Below are positions 6,833-16,465 of a stretch of 64,000 nucleotides of DNA, piece by piece. The translations under genes were made by a program, and so were the position numbers. Below the pieces are notes generated by a model that saw nothing but the letters and a program-made list of their open reading frames with translations, was not told the DNA's origin and ran no database searches. Location: NCBI GenBank assembly GCA_963801985.1, contig CAWDGV010000002.1, forward strand, positions 62,001 through 126,000. Reading direction: 5' to 3'. How positions within the stretch are numbered: the first letter of the stretch is position 1; every line of letters starts with the position of its first letter. The stretch comes from JABDQZ01 sp963801985 (GTDB taxonomy: Bacteria > Pseudomonadota > Gammaproteobacteria > Chromatiales > Chromatiaceae).

Positions 6833-8287
6833 TTATCTTGGCAGCTCGGAACTTCCCATGAGGAACTCATCAACTGCACGTGCACACTGACGTCCTTCGC
6901 GGATTGCCCAGACAACCAGTGACTGACCCCTGCGCATATCACCAGCGGAGAACACACCGGGAATAGAGGATTTATAAGCCTCCACACCCTCGGTTGAACC
7001 TTTGACATTGCCACGATCATCCAGCTCAATATCCAGTTCCTGCAACATGCCTTCATGAACCGGGTGAACAAAGCCCATCGCCAGGGTAACCAGGTCAGCC
7101 TTGATTTCGAACTCGGAACCTTCAACCTCGGTCATCTTCCAGTTGCCATTTTCGTCCTTGTCCCATTCAACCTTGATACAGGTGGCTGATTTAACATTGC
7201 CATTGCCATCATCATTGAAAGTCTTGGTGGCAATGCACCAGTGTCTTTCACAACCTTCTTCCTGGGACGACGAAGTGCGCATTTTGTTCGGCCAATACGG
7301 CCAGACCGTATCCTTGTCTTCATTTTCCGGTGGACGTGGCAGAATCTCGATCTGGGTCACTGAAGCTGCACCATGACGGCTTGAAGTACCTATGCAGTCA
7401 GAGCCGGTATCACCACCGCCGATTACCAAAACATGCTTGCCTTCAGCACTGATGAATTCATCCTGTGGATCCCTGATACCCTGGACTTTCTTGGTATTGC
7501 CGCGCAGGAATTCCATAGCGAAATGAACACCATTCAGCTCACGCCCAGGTACGGGGAGGTCACGCGGCTTTTCTGAACCACCCGCAAGAACAACCGCGTC
7601 AAATTCATCAACCAGCTTTTGTACCGGTAAATCAACACCGACATTGATGTTGGTATGAAACTCAACACCTTCAGCGCGCATCTGGCCCATACGGTGATCC
7701 AGTAATGTTTTATCCAGCTTGAAATCAGGAATACCAAAACGCACCAGGCCGCCGATTTTTTCCTGTTTTTCGTAAACAACGACGCCATGGCCAGCCCTTG
7801 CCAACTGTTGCGCGCAGGCCATGCCCGCGGGTCCGGATCCCACTACAGCGACCTGTTTGCCTGTCTTGTGTTGTGCGATCTGGGGCTCAATCCAGCCTTC
7901 TTCCCAGCCTTTATCAACAATCGCACATTCAATTGTTTTGATGGATACCGGTGAATTTTCCAGGTTCAGCGTACAGGCTTCCTGACAAGGGGCAGGGCAG
8001 ATACGCCCGGTCACTTCAGGAAAGTTATTGGTGGAATGCAATACCCGCAATGCTTCCTGCCACTGGCCGCGGTAGACCAGGTCATTCCAGTCAGGAATGA
8101 TGTTATTGACAGGGCACCCGTTATGACAAAACGGAATACCACAATCCATGCAACGTGCACCCTGGTTACTCAGCTCCTCGTCAGAAAGCGAGATAACAAA
8201 TTCATTGTAGTGTGTAATACGATCTGCAACCGGCGCATATTTGCGATCCTGACGTTCCAGTTCCAAAAATCCAGTAGGCTTACCCAT
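6833..8287 (-). CDS. gltD: Glutamate synthase (NADPH) small subunit
   Basis: The 484-residue beta subunit takes electrons from NADPH via FAD and passes them to GltB. Two N-terminal cysteine clusters hold 4Fe-4S centres (CMDCGIPFCHNGCP near residue 46 and CPAPCQEAC near 100). The FAD-binding GSGPAGMACAQQL is near residue 150, NADPH-binding VIGGGDTGSDC near 290, and a C-terminal GDMRRGQSLVVWAIREGR follows. It lies 23 bp after gltB on the same strand, so the two are co-transcribed and form the alpha-beta enzyme of the GS-GOGAT ammonia assimilation route. Confidence 0.97.
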   Translation of the reverse strand: MGKPTGFLELERQDRKYAPVADRITHYNEFVISLSDEELSNQGARCMDCGIPFCHNGCPVNNIIPDWNDLVYRGQWQEALRVLHSTNNFPEVTGRICPAPCQEACTLNLENSPVSIKTIECAIVDKGWEEGWIEPQIAQHKTGKQVAVVGSGPAGMACAQQLARAGHGVVVYEKQEKIGGLVRFGIPDFKLDKTLLDHRMGQMRAEGVEFHTNINVGVDLPVQKLVDEFDAVVLAGGSEKPRDLPVPGRELNGVHFAMEFLRGNTKKVQGIRDPQDEFISAEGKHVLVIGGGDTGSDCIGTSSRHGAASVTQIEILPRPPENEDKDTVWPYWPNKMRTSSSQEEGCERHWCIATKTFNDDGNGNVKSATCIKVEWDKDENGNWKMTEVEGSEFEIKADLVTLAMGFVHPVHEGMLQELDIELDDRGNVKGSTEGVEAYKSSIPGVFSAGDMRRGQSLVVWAIREGRQCARAVDEFLMGSSELPR

Positions 8288-8310
8288 AACTATTCCTGCT
8301 CCTGTCCTGT

Positions 8311-11300
8311 TTACGCGGCTGAAGCAGCCTTCTGCTGCTCCTGCATTTCAAGCAGGGCGCGTCGGTAATCAACAGGCATAACTTTGACAAATTTCGGTAA
8401 CCAGTTATCCCAGTCATCCAGGATTTTCCTGGCGACAACGGAATCAGTGTATTGCAGATGGTTTTCAATCAGTTGCCTGAGGCGAATCGCATCAAAGCGG
8501 GTCATGTCATGACTTACATCAACCTTGCCGTGCGTTTCCAGGTCACCACCCTGGTGTTCGAGCGCTTCAAGTGCGTCATCTTCGGCAGCAATCGGTTCCA
8601 GTTCAACCTGGGCCAGATTACAACGCTGTTCAAAGTCGCCATTCTCGTCCAGCACGTAGGCAATACCACCTGACATACCCGCGGCAAAGTTACGACCTGT
8701 TGACCCCAGGCAAACCACAACACCACCGGTCATGTATTCACAACCATGATCACCCAGGCCTTCGACAACCGCGGTAGCTCCGGAGTTACGTACCGCAAAG
8801 CGCTCACCACCCACACCGCGGAAATAGCATTCTCCACTAATCGCACCAAACAGAACCGTATTGCCGACAATCACGTTTTCTTCGGCTTTTTCAATTTTGC
8901 ACTCGGATGGTGGAGCGATAATCAACTTACCACCAGACAAACCCTTGCCAACATAGTCATTGCCTTCACCCGATAACCTGATCGTGACACCCTTGGTCAC
9001 CCAGGCACCAAAAGACTGGCCTGCCGTACCCCTGGCATTGATCGTAATCGTGTCATCCGGCAACCCGGCATGACCGTATTTCTCGGCCAGTCGACCTGAC
9101 AACAGGGTACCGAAAGTACGATTGGTGTTTTCGATGTCGATATTGATCTCGACCTTGTCACCATTCTGCAGGGCAGGCTGAGCCTGCTCGATCAACTGGT
9201 TGTCAATAGCCGCGTCAATTCCATGATCCTGGCCTTCAGACCAGTAGACCGTGTCACCCTCAACCGCCTCTGGCTTGGTCAACAGTTTACTGTAGTCCAG
9301 GCCGCGGGCCTTCCAGTGATCAATAGCCTTGCGCATGTCCAGCCTGTTCACCTGGCCAACCATATCGTTGAACTTGCGGAATCCCAGCCGTGACATGAGT
9401 TGACGTACCTCTTCTGCAACAAAGAAGAAGTAGTTCACCACGTGTTCTGGTTTTCCTTTGAAGCGCTTGCGCAGTTCAGGGTCCTGGGTAGCCACACCCA
9501 CTGGACAGGTATTCAGGTGACACTTGCGCATCATCAGGCAACCCTCGGCAATCAGTGGCGCCGTGGCAAATCCGATTTCATCAGCACCGAGCAATGCAGC
9601 AACGACCACATCCCGGCCAGTACGCATGCCGCCGTCAGCCTGAACTGCGATACGCGAACGCAGACGGTTCATAACCAAAGTCTGGTGCGTTTCAGCGAGG
9701 CCAATTTCCCATGGCGAACCGGCGTGCTTGACCGAAGTCAGCGGGGAAGCGCCTGTACCACCGTCATAACCGGCAATGGTGACATGGTCAGCATGTGCCT
9801 TGGATACACCGGCGGCCACCGTACCCACGCCGACTTCAGAAACCAGCTTGACACTGATTCGCGATTTCGGCTGTACGTTCTTCAGATCATGGATAAGCTG
9901 CGCAAGATCTTCAATTGAATAAATATCATGATGCGGAGGAGGGGAGATCAATCCAACACCCTGGGTGGAATGACGAACACGTGCAATCTGCTGGTTCACC
10001 TTATGACCAGGCAATTGCCCACCTTCGCCCGGCTTGGCTCCCTGCGCCATTTTAATCTGGATATCATCAGAGTTCACCAGGTACTCGGTTGTCACTCCAA
10101 AGCGTCCGGAAGCAACCTGCTTGATTGCAGAACGCTCTGGATTCATTGAACCGTCTTCCAGCGGTTTGAAGCGTTCAGGCTCTTCGCCACCCTCACCGGT
10201 ATTGGACTTGCCACCGATCTGGTTCATTGCAATTGCCAGGGTCGAATGCGCCTCGTAGGAGATTGAACCAAATGACATGGCACCAGTTGCAAAACGCTTG
10301 ACAATCTCGCTGGCTGGCTCAACTTCATCCAGCGGTACGGCCTCATTGGCAAAGTTGAATTCCATCAAGCCTCGCAAGGTCAATAGTCTTTCATTCTGCT
10401 CATTGATCAGACGCGAGTATTCAGCGTAGGTTTTGGCATCATTACCACGCACAGCATGCTGTAACTTGGCAATCGTATCCGGCGTCCAGACATGGTCTTC
10501 CCCCCGGATTCGGTAAGCATAGTCACCGCCTACATCGAGGTGACGCTTATAAATTTCAGCATCACCGTAGGCATCATGGTGCCAACGCACTGCTTCGGCA
10601 GCAACTTCATCCAGACCGATACCCTCGATCGTGGTTGCCGTGCCGGCAAAATACTGTTCGACAAACGGCGTGGACAAACCAATAGCATCAAAAATCTGTG
10701 CGCCACAGTATGACTGGTAAGTGGAGATACCCATTTTTGACATGACTTTAAACAATCCCTTGCCGACAGCCTTGATGTATCGTGCACAGGCTTGCTCGTA
10801 CTCTGGCGCATCATTCATATGCGGCAGAGTATCCTGGATAGTTTCAAACACCAGGTATGGGTTTATGGCCTCAGCACCGTAACCGGCCAGGGTCGCAAAA
10901 TGATGCACTTCAAGTGCGGCACCCGTTTCAACCACCAGGCCTGATTCAGTACGCAATCCACGATCAATCAGATGATGGTGCACAGCCGAGGTGGCAAGCA
11001 AGGCAGGAATGGCAATATTATCCGCATCCACCTTGCGATCAGACAGAATCAGAATGTTATAGCCATCACGAACCGCCTGTTCCGCCGCTCCGCATAAAGC
11101 CTGTAATGCCGGAGCCATGCCCGCCTCAGCCTCAACAGCTGCGTAGGTCATGTGCAGTGTCTTGGTACGGAAGGCGCCATTACTGGTATCTTCGACATTA
11201 CGGATGCGTTCAAGATCCACGTTGCGCAATACAGGCTGCTTGCACTCAAGCCGCATATTGGCCCCATTACCGCCCATGCCGAGCAGATTCGGGCGTGGTC

Positions 11301-12936
11301 CAACCAGCGAGGCCAGTGACATAACGATTTCTTCACGAATCGGGTCAATAGGCGGATTGGTCACCTGTGCAAAAAGCTGTTTGAAGTAATTCGATAAATG
11401 CTTGGGTTTATTCGACAATACGGCAGGCGGATTGTCAGCTCCCATAGAGCCAGTAGCCTCCATACCGGTCATCAGCATCGGCCGGAGCAAAAACTTGATA
11501 TCTTCCTGTGTATAGCCAAAAGCCTGCTGACGATCGAGCAGGGTTTTCTCATCCGGCGCCATGACACCAACGCCTTTTGGCAGGTCTTCAAGGTGAATCT
11601 GGATTTTGTCGAGCCATTCACGATAAGGCTGAGATGCAGCCAAATCGGCCTTGATCTCTTCATCATCGATGATGCGCCCCTGTTCCATATCTATAAGGAA
11701 CATTTTACCTGGCTGCAAACGCCATTTCTTGATGATTTTCTCTTCCGGAATCTGCAACACACCCATTTCTGAGCCCATCACAACCAGGTCATCATCGGTT
11801 ATCAGGTAACGGGCAGGACGCAAACCATTTCTGTCCAAAGTGGCACCGATCTGTCGTCCATCACTGAAGGCAACGGCGGCAGGGCCATCCCAGGGTTCCA
11901 TCAATGCAGCATGGTACTCATAAAAAGAGCGACGCTGCTTGTCCATCTGCGGATTGCCGGCCCAGGCTTCAGGAATCAGCATCATCATGGCATGCGCCAT
12001 CGAATAGCCACCCATTACCAGCAATTCAAGGGCATTATCAAAACAGGCCGTATCGGACTGGCCTTCGGGAATCAACGGCCAGATTTTATCCAGGTCGTCT
12101 CCCAGAATCTCGGATGCCATACCTTCCTTGCGCGCCGCCATCCAGTTGACGTTGCCACGCACTGTATTGATTTCGCCATTATGCGCAATCATGCGGAAAG
12201 GATGTGCCAGGTCCCAGGTTGGAAATGTATTGGTTGAAAAACGCTGATGAACCAGGGCCAGCGCAGAAACCATACGCTCGTCCTGCAGATCCTGGTAATA
12301 CTGACCGACCTGGTCGGACAGTAACATCCCCTTGTAGACAATCGTGCGTGAGGAAAATGAACTGAAGTAGAAAGCTTTTTTACCTAAAATATCTTTTTCG
12401 CGGATCTTGTTATCAATCTGTTTGCGGATAACAAACAGTTTGCGCTCAAAAGCATCCTGATCGGCACAATTTTCACCTCGGCCAACAAATATCTGGCGTA
12501 CGATCGGCTCTGTCGGTAAAACACTGTAGCCCAGTCCACTGTTGTCGACGGGCACATCGCGCCATGCCAGCACAACCTGACCTTCAGCGACTACCAGCTC
12601 TTCAACAATCTTTTCAGCCTGTACACGGGATGCTTCATCCTGCGGCAAAAACAACATACCAACGGCGTAGCGGCCTTCTTCTGGCAGATCGAAATCAACA
12701 ACAGCACGGAAAAATGCATCCGGCATCTGCATTAACATGCCGGCACCGTCTCCTGCCTTGGGATCAGCACCTACAGCGCCTCGATGTGTCAGTCTTTTCA
12801 GAATTGTTAAACCCTGAGAGACAATGTCATGCGACTTTTTGCCCTTAATATGGGCAACAAATCCGACACCACAGGCATCATGTTCATTTGCAGGATCATA
12901 AAGACCCTGTTTGGACGGCAAGGAACCCTGGCTCAT
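8311..12936 (-). CDS. gltB: Glutamate synthase (NADPH) large subunit
   Basis: GltB (about 1541 residues) makes two glutamates from glutamine and 2-oxoglutarate. A short propeptide precedes the catalytic Cys22 (HDACGVGF) of the class II glutamine amidotransferase domain. The central and FMN-binding synthase domains follow, with the 3Fe-4S cysteines in CHLNTCPVGVATQ near residue 1130 and the C-terminal GXGXG beta-helix. The ATG at 12936 is chosen because GAGG lies six bases before it; the frame is open to 12972. It is followed by gltD. The upstream promoter at 13003-13030 suggests the pair is transcribed separately from the damX-like gene. Confidence 0.97.
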   Translation of the reverse strand: MSQGSLPSKQGLYDPANEHDACGVGFVAHIKGKKSHDIVSQGLTILKRLTHRGAVGADPKAGDGAGMLMQMPDAFFRAVVDFDLPEEGRYAVGMLFLPQDEASRVQAEKIVEELVVAEGQVVLAWRDVPVDNSGLGYSVLPTEPIVRQIFVGRGENCADQDAFERKLFVIRKQIDNKIREKDILGKKAFYFSSFSSRTIVYKGMLLSDQVGQYYQDLQDERMVSALALVHQRFSTNTFPTWDLAHPFRMIAHNGEINTVRGNVNWMAARKEGMASEILGDDLDKIWPLIPEGQSDTACFDNALELLVMGGYSMAHAMMMLIPEAWAGNPQMDKQRRSFYEYHAALMEPWDGPAAVAFSDGRQIGATLDRNGLRPARYLITDDDLVVMGSEMGVLQIPEEKIIKKWRLQPGKMFLIDMEQGRIIDDEEIKADLAASQPYREWLDKIQIHLEDLPKGVGVMAPDEKTLLDRQQAFGYTQEDIKFLLRPMLMTGMEATGSMGADNPPAVLSNKPKHLSNYFKQLFAQVTNPPIDPIREEIVMSLASLVGPRPNLLGMGGNGANMRLECKQPVLRNVDLERIRNVEDTSNGAFRTKTLHMTYAAVEAEAGMAPALQALCGAAEQAVRDGYNILILSDRKVDADNIAIPALLATSAVHHHLIDRGLRTESGLVVETGAALEVHHFATLAGYGAEAINPYLVFETIQDTLPHMNDAPEYEQACARYIKAVGKGLFKVMSKMGISTYQSYCGAQIFDAIGLSTPFVEQYFAGTATTIEGIGLDEVAAEAVRWHHDAYGDAEIYKRHLDVGGDYAYRIRGEDHVWTPDTIAKLQHAVRGNDAKTYAEYSRLINEQNERLLTLRGLMEFNFANEAVPLDEVEPASEIVKRFATGAMSFGSISYEAHSTLAIAMNQIGGKSNTGEGGEEPERFKPLEDGSMNPERSAIKQVASGRFGVTTEYLVNSDDIQIKMAQGAKPGEGGQLPGHKVNQQIARVRHSTQGVGLISPPPHHDIYSIEDLAQLIHDLKNVQPKSRISVKLVSEVGVGTVAAGVSKAHADHVTIAGYDGGTGASPLTSVKHAGSPWEIGLAETHQTLVMNRLRSRIAVQADGGMRTGRDVVVAALLGADEIGFATAPLIAEGCLMMRKCHLNTCPVGVATQDPELRKRFKGKPEHVVNYFFFVAEEVRQLMSRLGFRKFNDMVGQVNRLDMRKAIDHWKARGLDYSKLLTKPEAVEGDTVYWSEGQDHGIDAAIDNQLIEQAQPALQNGDKVEINIDIENTNRTFGTLLSGRLAEKYGHAGLPDDTITINARGTAGQSFGAWVTKGVTIRLSGEGNDYVGKGLSGGKLIIAPPSECKIEKAEENVIVGNTVLFGAISGECYFRGVGGERFAVRNSGATAVVEGLGDHGCEYMTGGVVVCLGSTGRNFAAGMSGGIAYVLDENGDFEQRCNLAQVELEPIAAEDDALEALEHQGGDLETHGKVDVSHDMTRFDAIRLRQLIENHLQYTDSVVARKILDDWDNWLPKFVKVMPVDYRRALLEMQEQQKAASAA

Positions 12937-13002
12937 TGCAAACCTCATGCATACTTCAAATGCCAACAGCATCCCGGAGGGCTGCTGACAAAAAATTCAT
13001 CT

Positions 13003-13030
13003 TTTATAATGGGTAAGGCGACTAAGTAAA
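13003..13030 (-). promoter_or_regulatory. Predicted sigma-70 promoter of gltBD
   Basis: The minus strand carries TTTACT (13025-13030), a 16-bp spacer and TATAAA (13003-13008), about 65 bp before the chosen gltB start. No clear regulator site is evident. Confidence 0.5.
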
Positions 13031-13140
13031 AGCACGCCAGTTTGCCCGCTGCCACAAGCTCAAAACATTAACGAGCTGCTTCAGGACGGACAGAACAGCA
13101 GAGGATAACGGAGAAGCGCTGTTTACACCAGCATTTCTCG

Positions 13141-14796
13141 CTAGTTAGAAGGCGAAGCCTGTTTCAGTGAGTTAACTGAACGGGGCCATGCAGAAGATGA
13201 TTTATAGCTTTTGGGTAGCTTCTTTTTTGCTGCCACAGCCTTATCCCGGGATGGAAAAGCACCGTAAAGCAAGGCATACCAGGGTTTTTCATCCCTGACA
13301 GTTGTCAGAATGACCAGGTCTCCATTGAATTTGTGTTGATTTACAAAGCGATCAATACCCGACCTGTCTGAGACCGCCAGCAATTGCAGCGTATAAGCCT
13401 CGTCATTATGTGAATACAGCCAGTCCACAGACTTATACACTTCAGGTGCCGCCGGCGGTGACGCAGGAACCGATGGGGCTGGAGGCACTGGCGGAATCAC
13501 TGATTTATTAACCGCTTTGGTTTTTACTGTTTTAACGACCGTTACCGGCGCTTCTTTCACGGTCGAGCTCACTGTTTTTACTTCAGGCTCAGACTTGACC
13601 TCTGTTTCTGTAATTTCCTGAGCATCGTCTCCCACTTTTTCGACAGCTGGCTGTTGTTCGACCTGCCCCTGAGCCACTTGCTCCACAACCCCGGTTGCAT
13701 CCTGAATATCATCAGCAGTTTGAGGTGCCGGGGTGGATTCGGAAACGGGTGTCGACTTTACCTCGGCTACCGGCACAGATAGCGGCGCTATTTCTGATGC
13801 CGGCTCCAATCGGTCCTGCATTGCCCCGGGTATGTACAGTTCACTTTTCTCAACCAATTCCGGTTCCGGCTCAGCGTCACCAGTGACTACCTGCGGCAGG
13901 GGTTTCTGTGGTGGAATAACCAGTGTCTGCAGCTCAGCTTCGTCTGAGGAACTTTCAGAATCATCGCCGACAATAAACTGGTTTATTTCATCCTGAAAAT
14001 ACATGATCGAACCAACAGTGATCACAAAGCCGGCAATCGCAGCAACCAGCAATGGCTTAAGCCAGGGCTCGGCTTTTTTCGACTGCAAATCATCAGTCGT
14101 CGCCTGAATATCGGCAAACTGGAGCTGCCATAACACTTTCCCTGGCACACCCCGGGTCTGTTTTTCCAATACAGCTATCTGCGCATCAGATAGCGGCTCG
14201 AGCTTGTCACCTCGAACAAAATCAATAAATCCGCGCATTTGCTCAAAGTTGAACCTGGGAATATCCAGCACCTGGATAACACCTTTAAGGCGACCCAGTT
14301 GCACGGGGCCTAATGGCAAAGCCAGTACATCTACTGCGGAGAAGATAACGCACTTGGTGTTACAGGCTATTTTCTGGTCACTGAAAAACTGGATCAGCCA
14401 GGAAAGACTGTCAGCAGCCAGTTGATCAGCATCATCCAGTAGCAACAGGAAGTTCTTCTTATTGTCAGCCAGGCGACAAAACTGCTCTTCGAGCAGGTCA
14501 TCAGATATCTCGCTCCCGGGCAAGCCGGCTATTTCCGCCAGGGCTGCACGTAAATCCGTTATGCCCGCCATGGGCCCGCCGCTGACAAGGCTGACGGTAT
14601 AGCGCTCAGCCAGGGAATCAGCAAGGTGGCGCGCCAGGCGGGTCTTGCCACAGCCTTCGGCTGACTGCACAAAAGGAATCAGATCGGTATTGGCAAGCAG
14701 ATGACTGATCAAATCCAGTCTTTGCGTCAAATCAGACGTTAAGTAATAGCCGGAACTATCCTGCCTTAAATCAATGTTATCTTCAGTGATATTCAT
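13141..14796 (-). CDS. DamX-like protein: AAA ATPase, membrane segment and SPOR domain
   Basis: Starting at MNITEDNIDL (overlapping the aroB end by 14 bp), the protein has about 551 residues. It has an ExeA-like AAA domain with Walker A EGCGKTRL near residue 50 and Walker B-like LLLLDDAD near 120. One transmembrane helix (PLLVAAIAGFVITVGSIMYF, about 247-268) is followed by a low-complexity Pro/Glu/Val-rich periplasmic linker. A C-terminal SPOR domain covers about the last 80 residues. SPOR domains bind denuded septal peptidoglycan, so a role in cell division is inferred, as for E. coli DamX. The aroK-aroB-damX linkage supports this. As in Pseudomonas, gltB rather than dam follows. Confidence 0.87.
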   Translation of the reverse strand: MNITEDNIDLRQDSSGYYLTSDLTQRLDLISHLLANTDLIPFVQSAEGCGKTRLARHLADSLAERYTVSLVSGGPMAGITDLRAALAEIAGLPGSEISDDLLEEQFCRLADNKKNFLLLLDDADQLAADSLSWLIQFFSDQKIACNTKCVIFSAVDVLALPLGPVQLGRLKGVIQVLDIPRFNFEQMRGFIDFVRGDKLEPLSDAQIAVLEKQTRGVPGKVLWQLQFADIQATTDDLQSKKAEPWLKPLLVAAIAGFVITVGSIMYFQDEINQFIVGDDSESSSDEAELQTLVIPPQKPLPQVVTGDAEPEPELVEKSELYIPGAMQDRLEPASEIAPLSVPVAEVKSTPVSESTPAPQTADDIQDATGVVEQVAQGQVEQQPAVEKVGDDAQEITETEVKSEPEVKTVSSTVKEAPVTVVKTVKTKAVNKSVIPPVPPAPSVPASPPAAPEVYKSVDWLYSHNDEAYTLQLLAVSDRSGIDRFVNQHKFNGDLVILTTVRDEKPWYALLYGAFPSRDKAVAAKKKLPKSYKSSSAWPRSVNSLKQASPSN

Positions 14797-15871
14797 TAAG
14801 CATCTCTTGGAGTGCTTTTTCGTCAAAATCCGCTGTTACCAACGATTGACCTATGCCCTTCATAAGTACCAGACGTAATTTGCCATCCTGTACCTTTTTG
14901 TCAATCGCCATCAACTCCAAAAAGCGCTCTGTAGATAATTCTGCTGGTGGCGAGACTGGCAAACCTGCTTTTTCGATCAGGGCATTGATACGCTCTAGTT
15001 CCTCTAACTGCAGCCAACCCAGACGATGCGACAAGCGCGCAGCCATACACATACCGGTTCCAACAGCTTCACCATGCAGCCATTCGCCATAGCCCATGCC
15101 GGTTTCAATTGCATGGCCAAAGGTATGACCAAGGTTAAGCAGAGCCCGTTGACCGGTCTCCTTCTCATCAGCTGCTACAACTTCTGCCTTATCGAAACAG
15201 GATCGCTCAATAGCGTAAGAAAGCGCCTCGGTATTCCTTTCAAGCAGCCGGCTCATATTGCTTTCCAGCCAGGTAAAAAACTCGAGGTCATTAATCAGGC
15301 CATACTTAATGACTTCTGCAATTCCCGCTGACAACTGGCGCGCCTCAAGAGTAGCCAGTGTTGAAGTATCGGCTATGACACATAATGGCTGGTGAAATGC
15401 GCCTATCATGTTTTTGCCAAGCGCATGATTGACACCGGTTTTGCCGCCTACGGATGAATCCACCTGCGCCAACAAGGTTGTCGGGACCTGGATAAAATTT
15501 ACCCCTCGCTGGTAGCATGCTGATGCAAACCCTGTCATATCTCCAACTACTCCACCACCCAGAGCTATCAAGGTACAGCCACGGTCAAACCTGTTGGTTA
15601 ACAGGGATGAAAAAATATCATCCAGCGTATTAATGGTTTTGTACTCTTCACCATCCGGCAGAATAACGGTTTCAACCCGGTAACCTTCCAGTGCTGACAA
15701 CACTTTATCAAGATACAATGGTGCTACAGTTACGTTAGTCACCACCAGCACCTGGCTTGAAGGCAAATAGTTTTTATAGATGTCACTTCGCGAAAGCAGG
15801 TCCTCGCCGATATAGATCGGGTACGAACGCTCACCCAGGTCGACATTTAAAATTCTTGGACTGTCACTCAT
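14783..15871 (-). CDS. aroB: 3-dehydroquinate synthase
   Basis: The 362-residue NAD- and metal-dependent enzyme converts DAHP to 3-dehydroquinate, step two of the shikimate pathway. GGGVVGDMTGFAS near residue 105, TTLLAQVDSSVGGKTGVNH near 135 and the metal ligands in LNLGHTFGHAIE near 245 and LHGEAV near 265 are present. The start overlaps the aroK stop by one base and the end overlaps the damX-like start, indicating translational coupling. Confidence 0.97.
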   Translation of the reverse strand: MSDSPRILNVDLGERSYPIYIGEDLLSRSDIYKNYLPSSQVLVVTNVTVAPLYLDKVLSALEGYRVETVILPDGEEYKTINTLDDIFSSLLTNRFDRGCTLIALGGGVVGDMTGFASACYQRGVNFIQVPTTLLAQVDSSVGGKTGVNHALGKNMIGAFHQPLCVIADTSTLATLEARQLSAGIAEVIKYGLINDLEFFTWLESNMSRLLERNTEALSYAIERSCFDKAEVVAADEKETGQRALLNLGHTFGHAIETGMGYGEWLHGEAVGTGMCMAARLSHRLGWLQLEELERINALIEKAGLPVSPPAELSTERFLELMAIDKKVQDGKLRLVLMKGIGQSLVTADFDEKALQEMLNEYH

Positions 15872-16389
15872 CAGTTTTCATCAAAATACTGGTTTACTTC
15901 CTTGGTCACGCTGGCAGCACTGCGTTTTTCAGTGGATACCATCAGGTCAGCGACTTCTCGATACAGAGGATCCCTGACTTCCATTAATGACTCCAGTGTC
16001 GATTTAGGGTCATCTGTCTGAATAAGGGGACGCCCCTTGTCATGAATTGTCCTTTCATACTGCTGAGCCGGAGAGCAGTGCAGATAGATGACAAAACCTC
16101 TGGATGCAAGATAATTCGCAGCTTCCGGCGTGGTTACAGCTCCTCCGCCCGTAGCCAGCACAATATTATCCTGTTGGGTCAGTTCATCAATGACTTTCGC
16201 CTCACGTTTGCGAAAACCTGCTTCCCCCTCATATTCAAAGATGGTTGCAATGTCGACACCTGTGCGTTCACGGATGACTCTGTCACTATCAACAAAATCC
16301 AGCCCCAGTGAAGAGGCAAGTTGTTTACCAATGGTGCTTTTCCCAGCACCCATGGGACCGATAAGGAAAATTTTAGTTGGACGTTTCAT
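15871..16389 (-). CDS. aroK: Shikimate kinase I
   Basis: The 172-residue enzyme phosphorylates shikimate with ATP. It has the P-loop GPMGAGKST near residue 11, shikimate-binding DSDRVIRERTG near 35, GGGAV near 80 and the lid arginine segment KGRPLI near 118. It overlaps aroB. A terminator separates it from pilQ, so it may be served by read-through or by a promoter not evident to me. Confidence 0.96.
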   Translation of the reverse strand: MKRPTKIFLIGPMGAGKSTIGKQLASSLGLDFVDSDRVIRERTGVDIATIFEYEGEAGFRKREAKVIDELTQQDNIVLATGGGAVTTPEAANYLASRGFVIYLHCSPAQQYERTIHDKGRPLIQTDDPKSTLESLMEVRDPLYREVADLMVSTEKRSAASVTKEVNQYFDEN

Positions 16390-16410
16390 ATTGCAATAAT
16401 ACGACAGACA

Positions 16411-16449
16411 AAAAAAACCGGCTACGGGTTTTCCCGAAACCGGTTTTAT
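16411..16449 (-). terminator. Intrinsic terminator between pilQ and aroK
   Basis: The hairpin is AACCGG..CGGG-TTTT-CCCG..CCGGTT. It is flanked by a long A run on the left (T run for the minus strand) and TTTT on the right. It directly follows the pilQ stop and ends the pilMNOPQ unit. The symmetric flanks could let it act both ways. Confidence 0.8.
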
Positions 16450-16465
16450 TTAATGGCAACAGCCA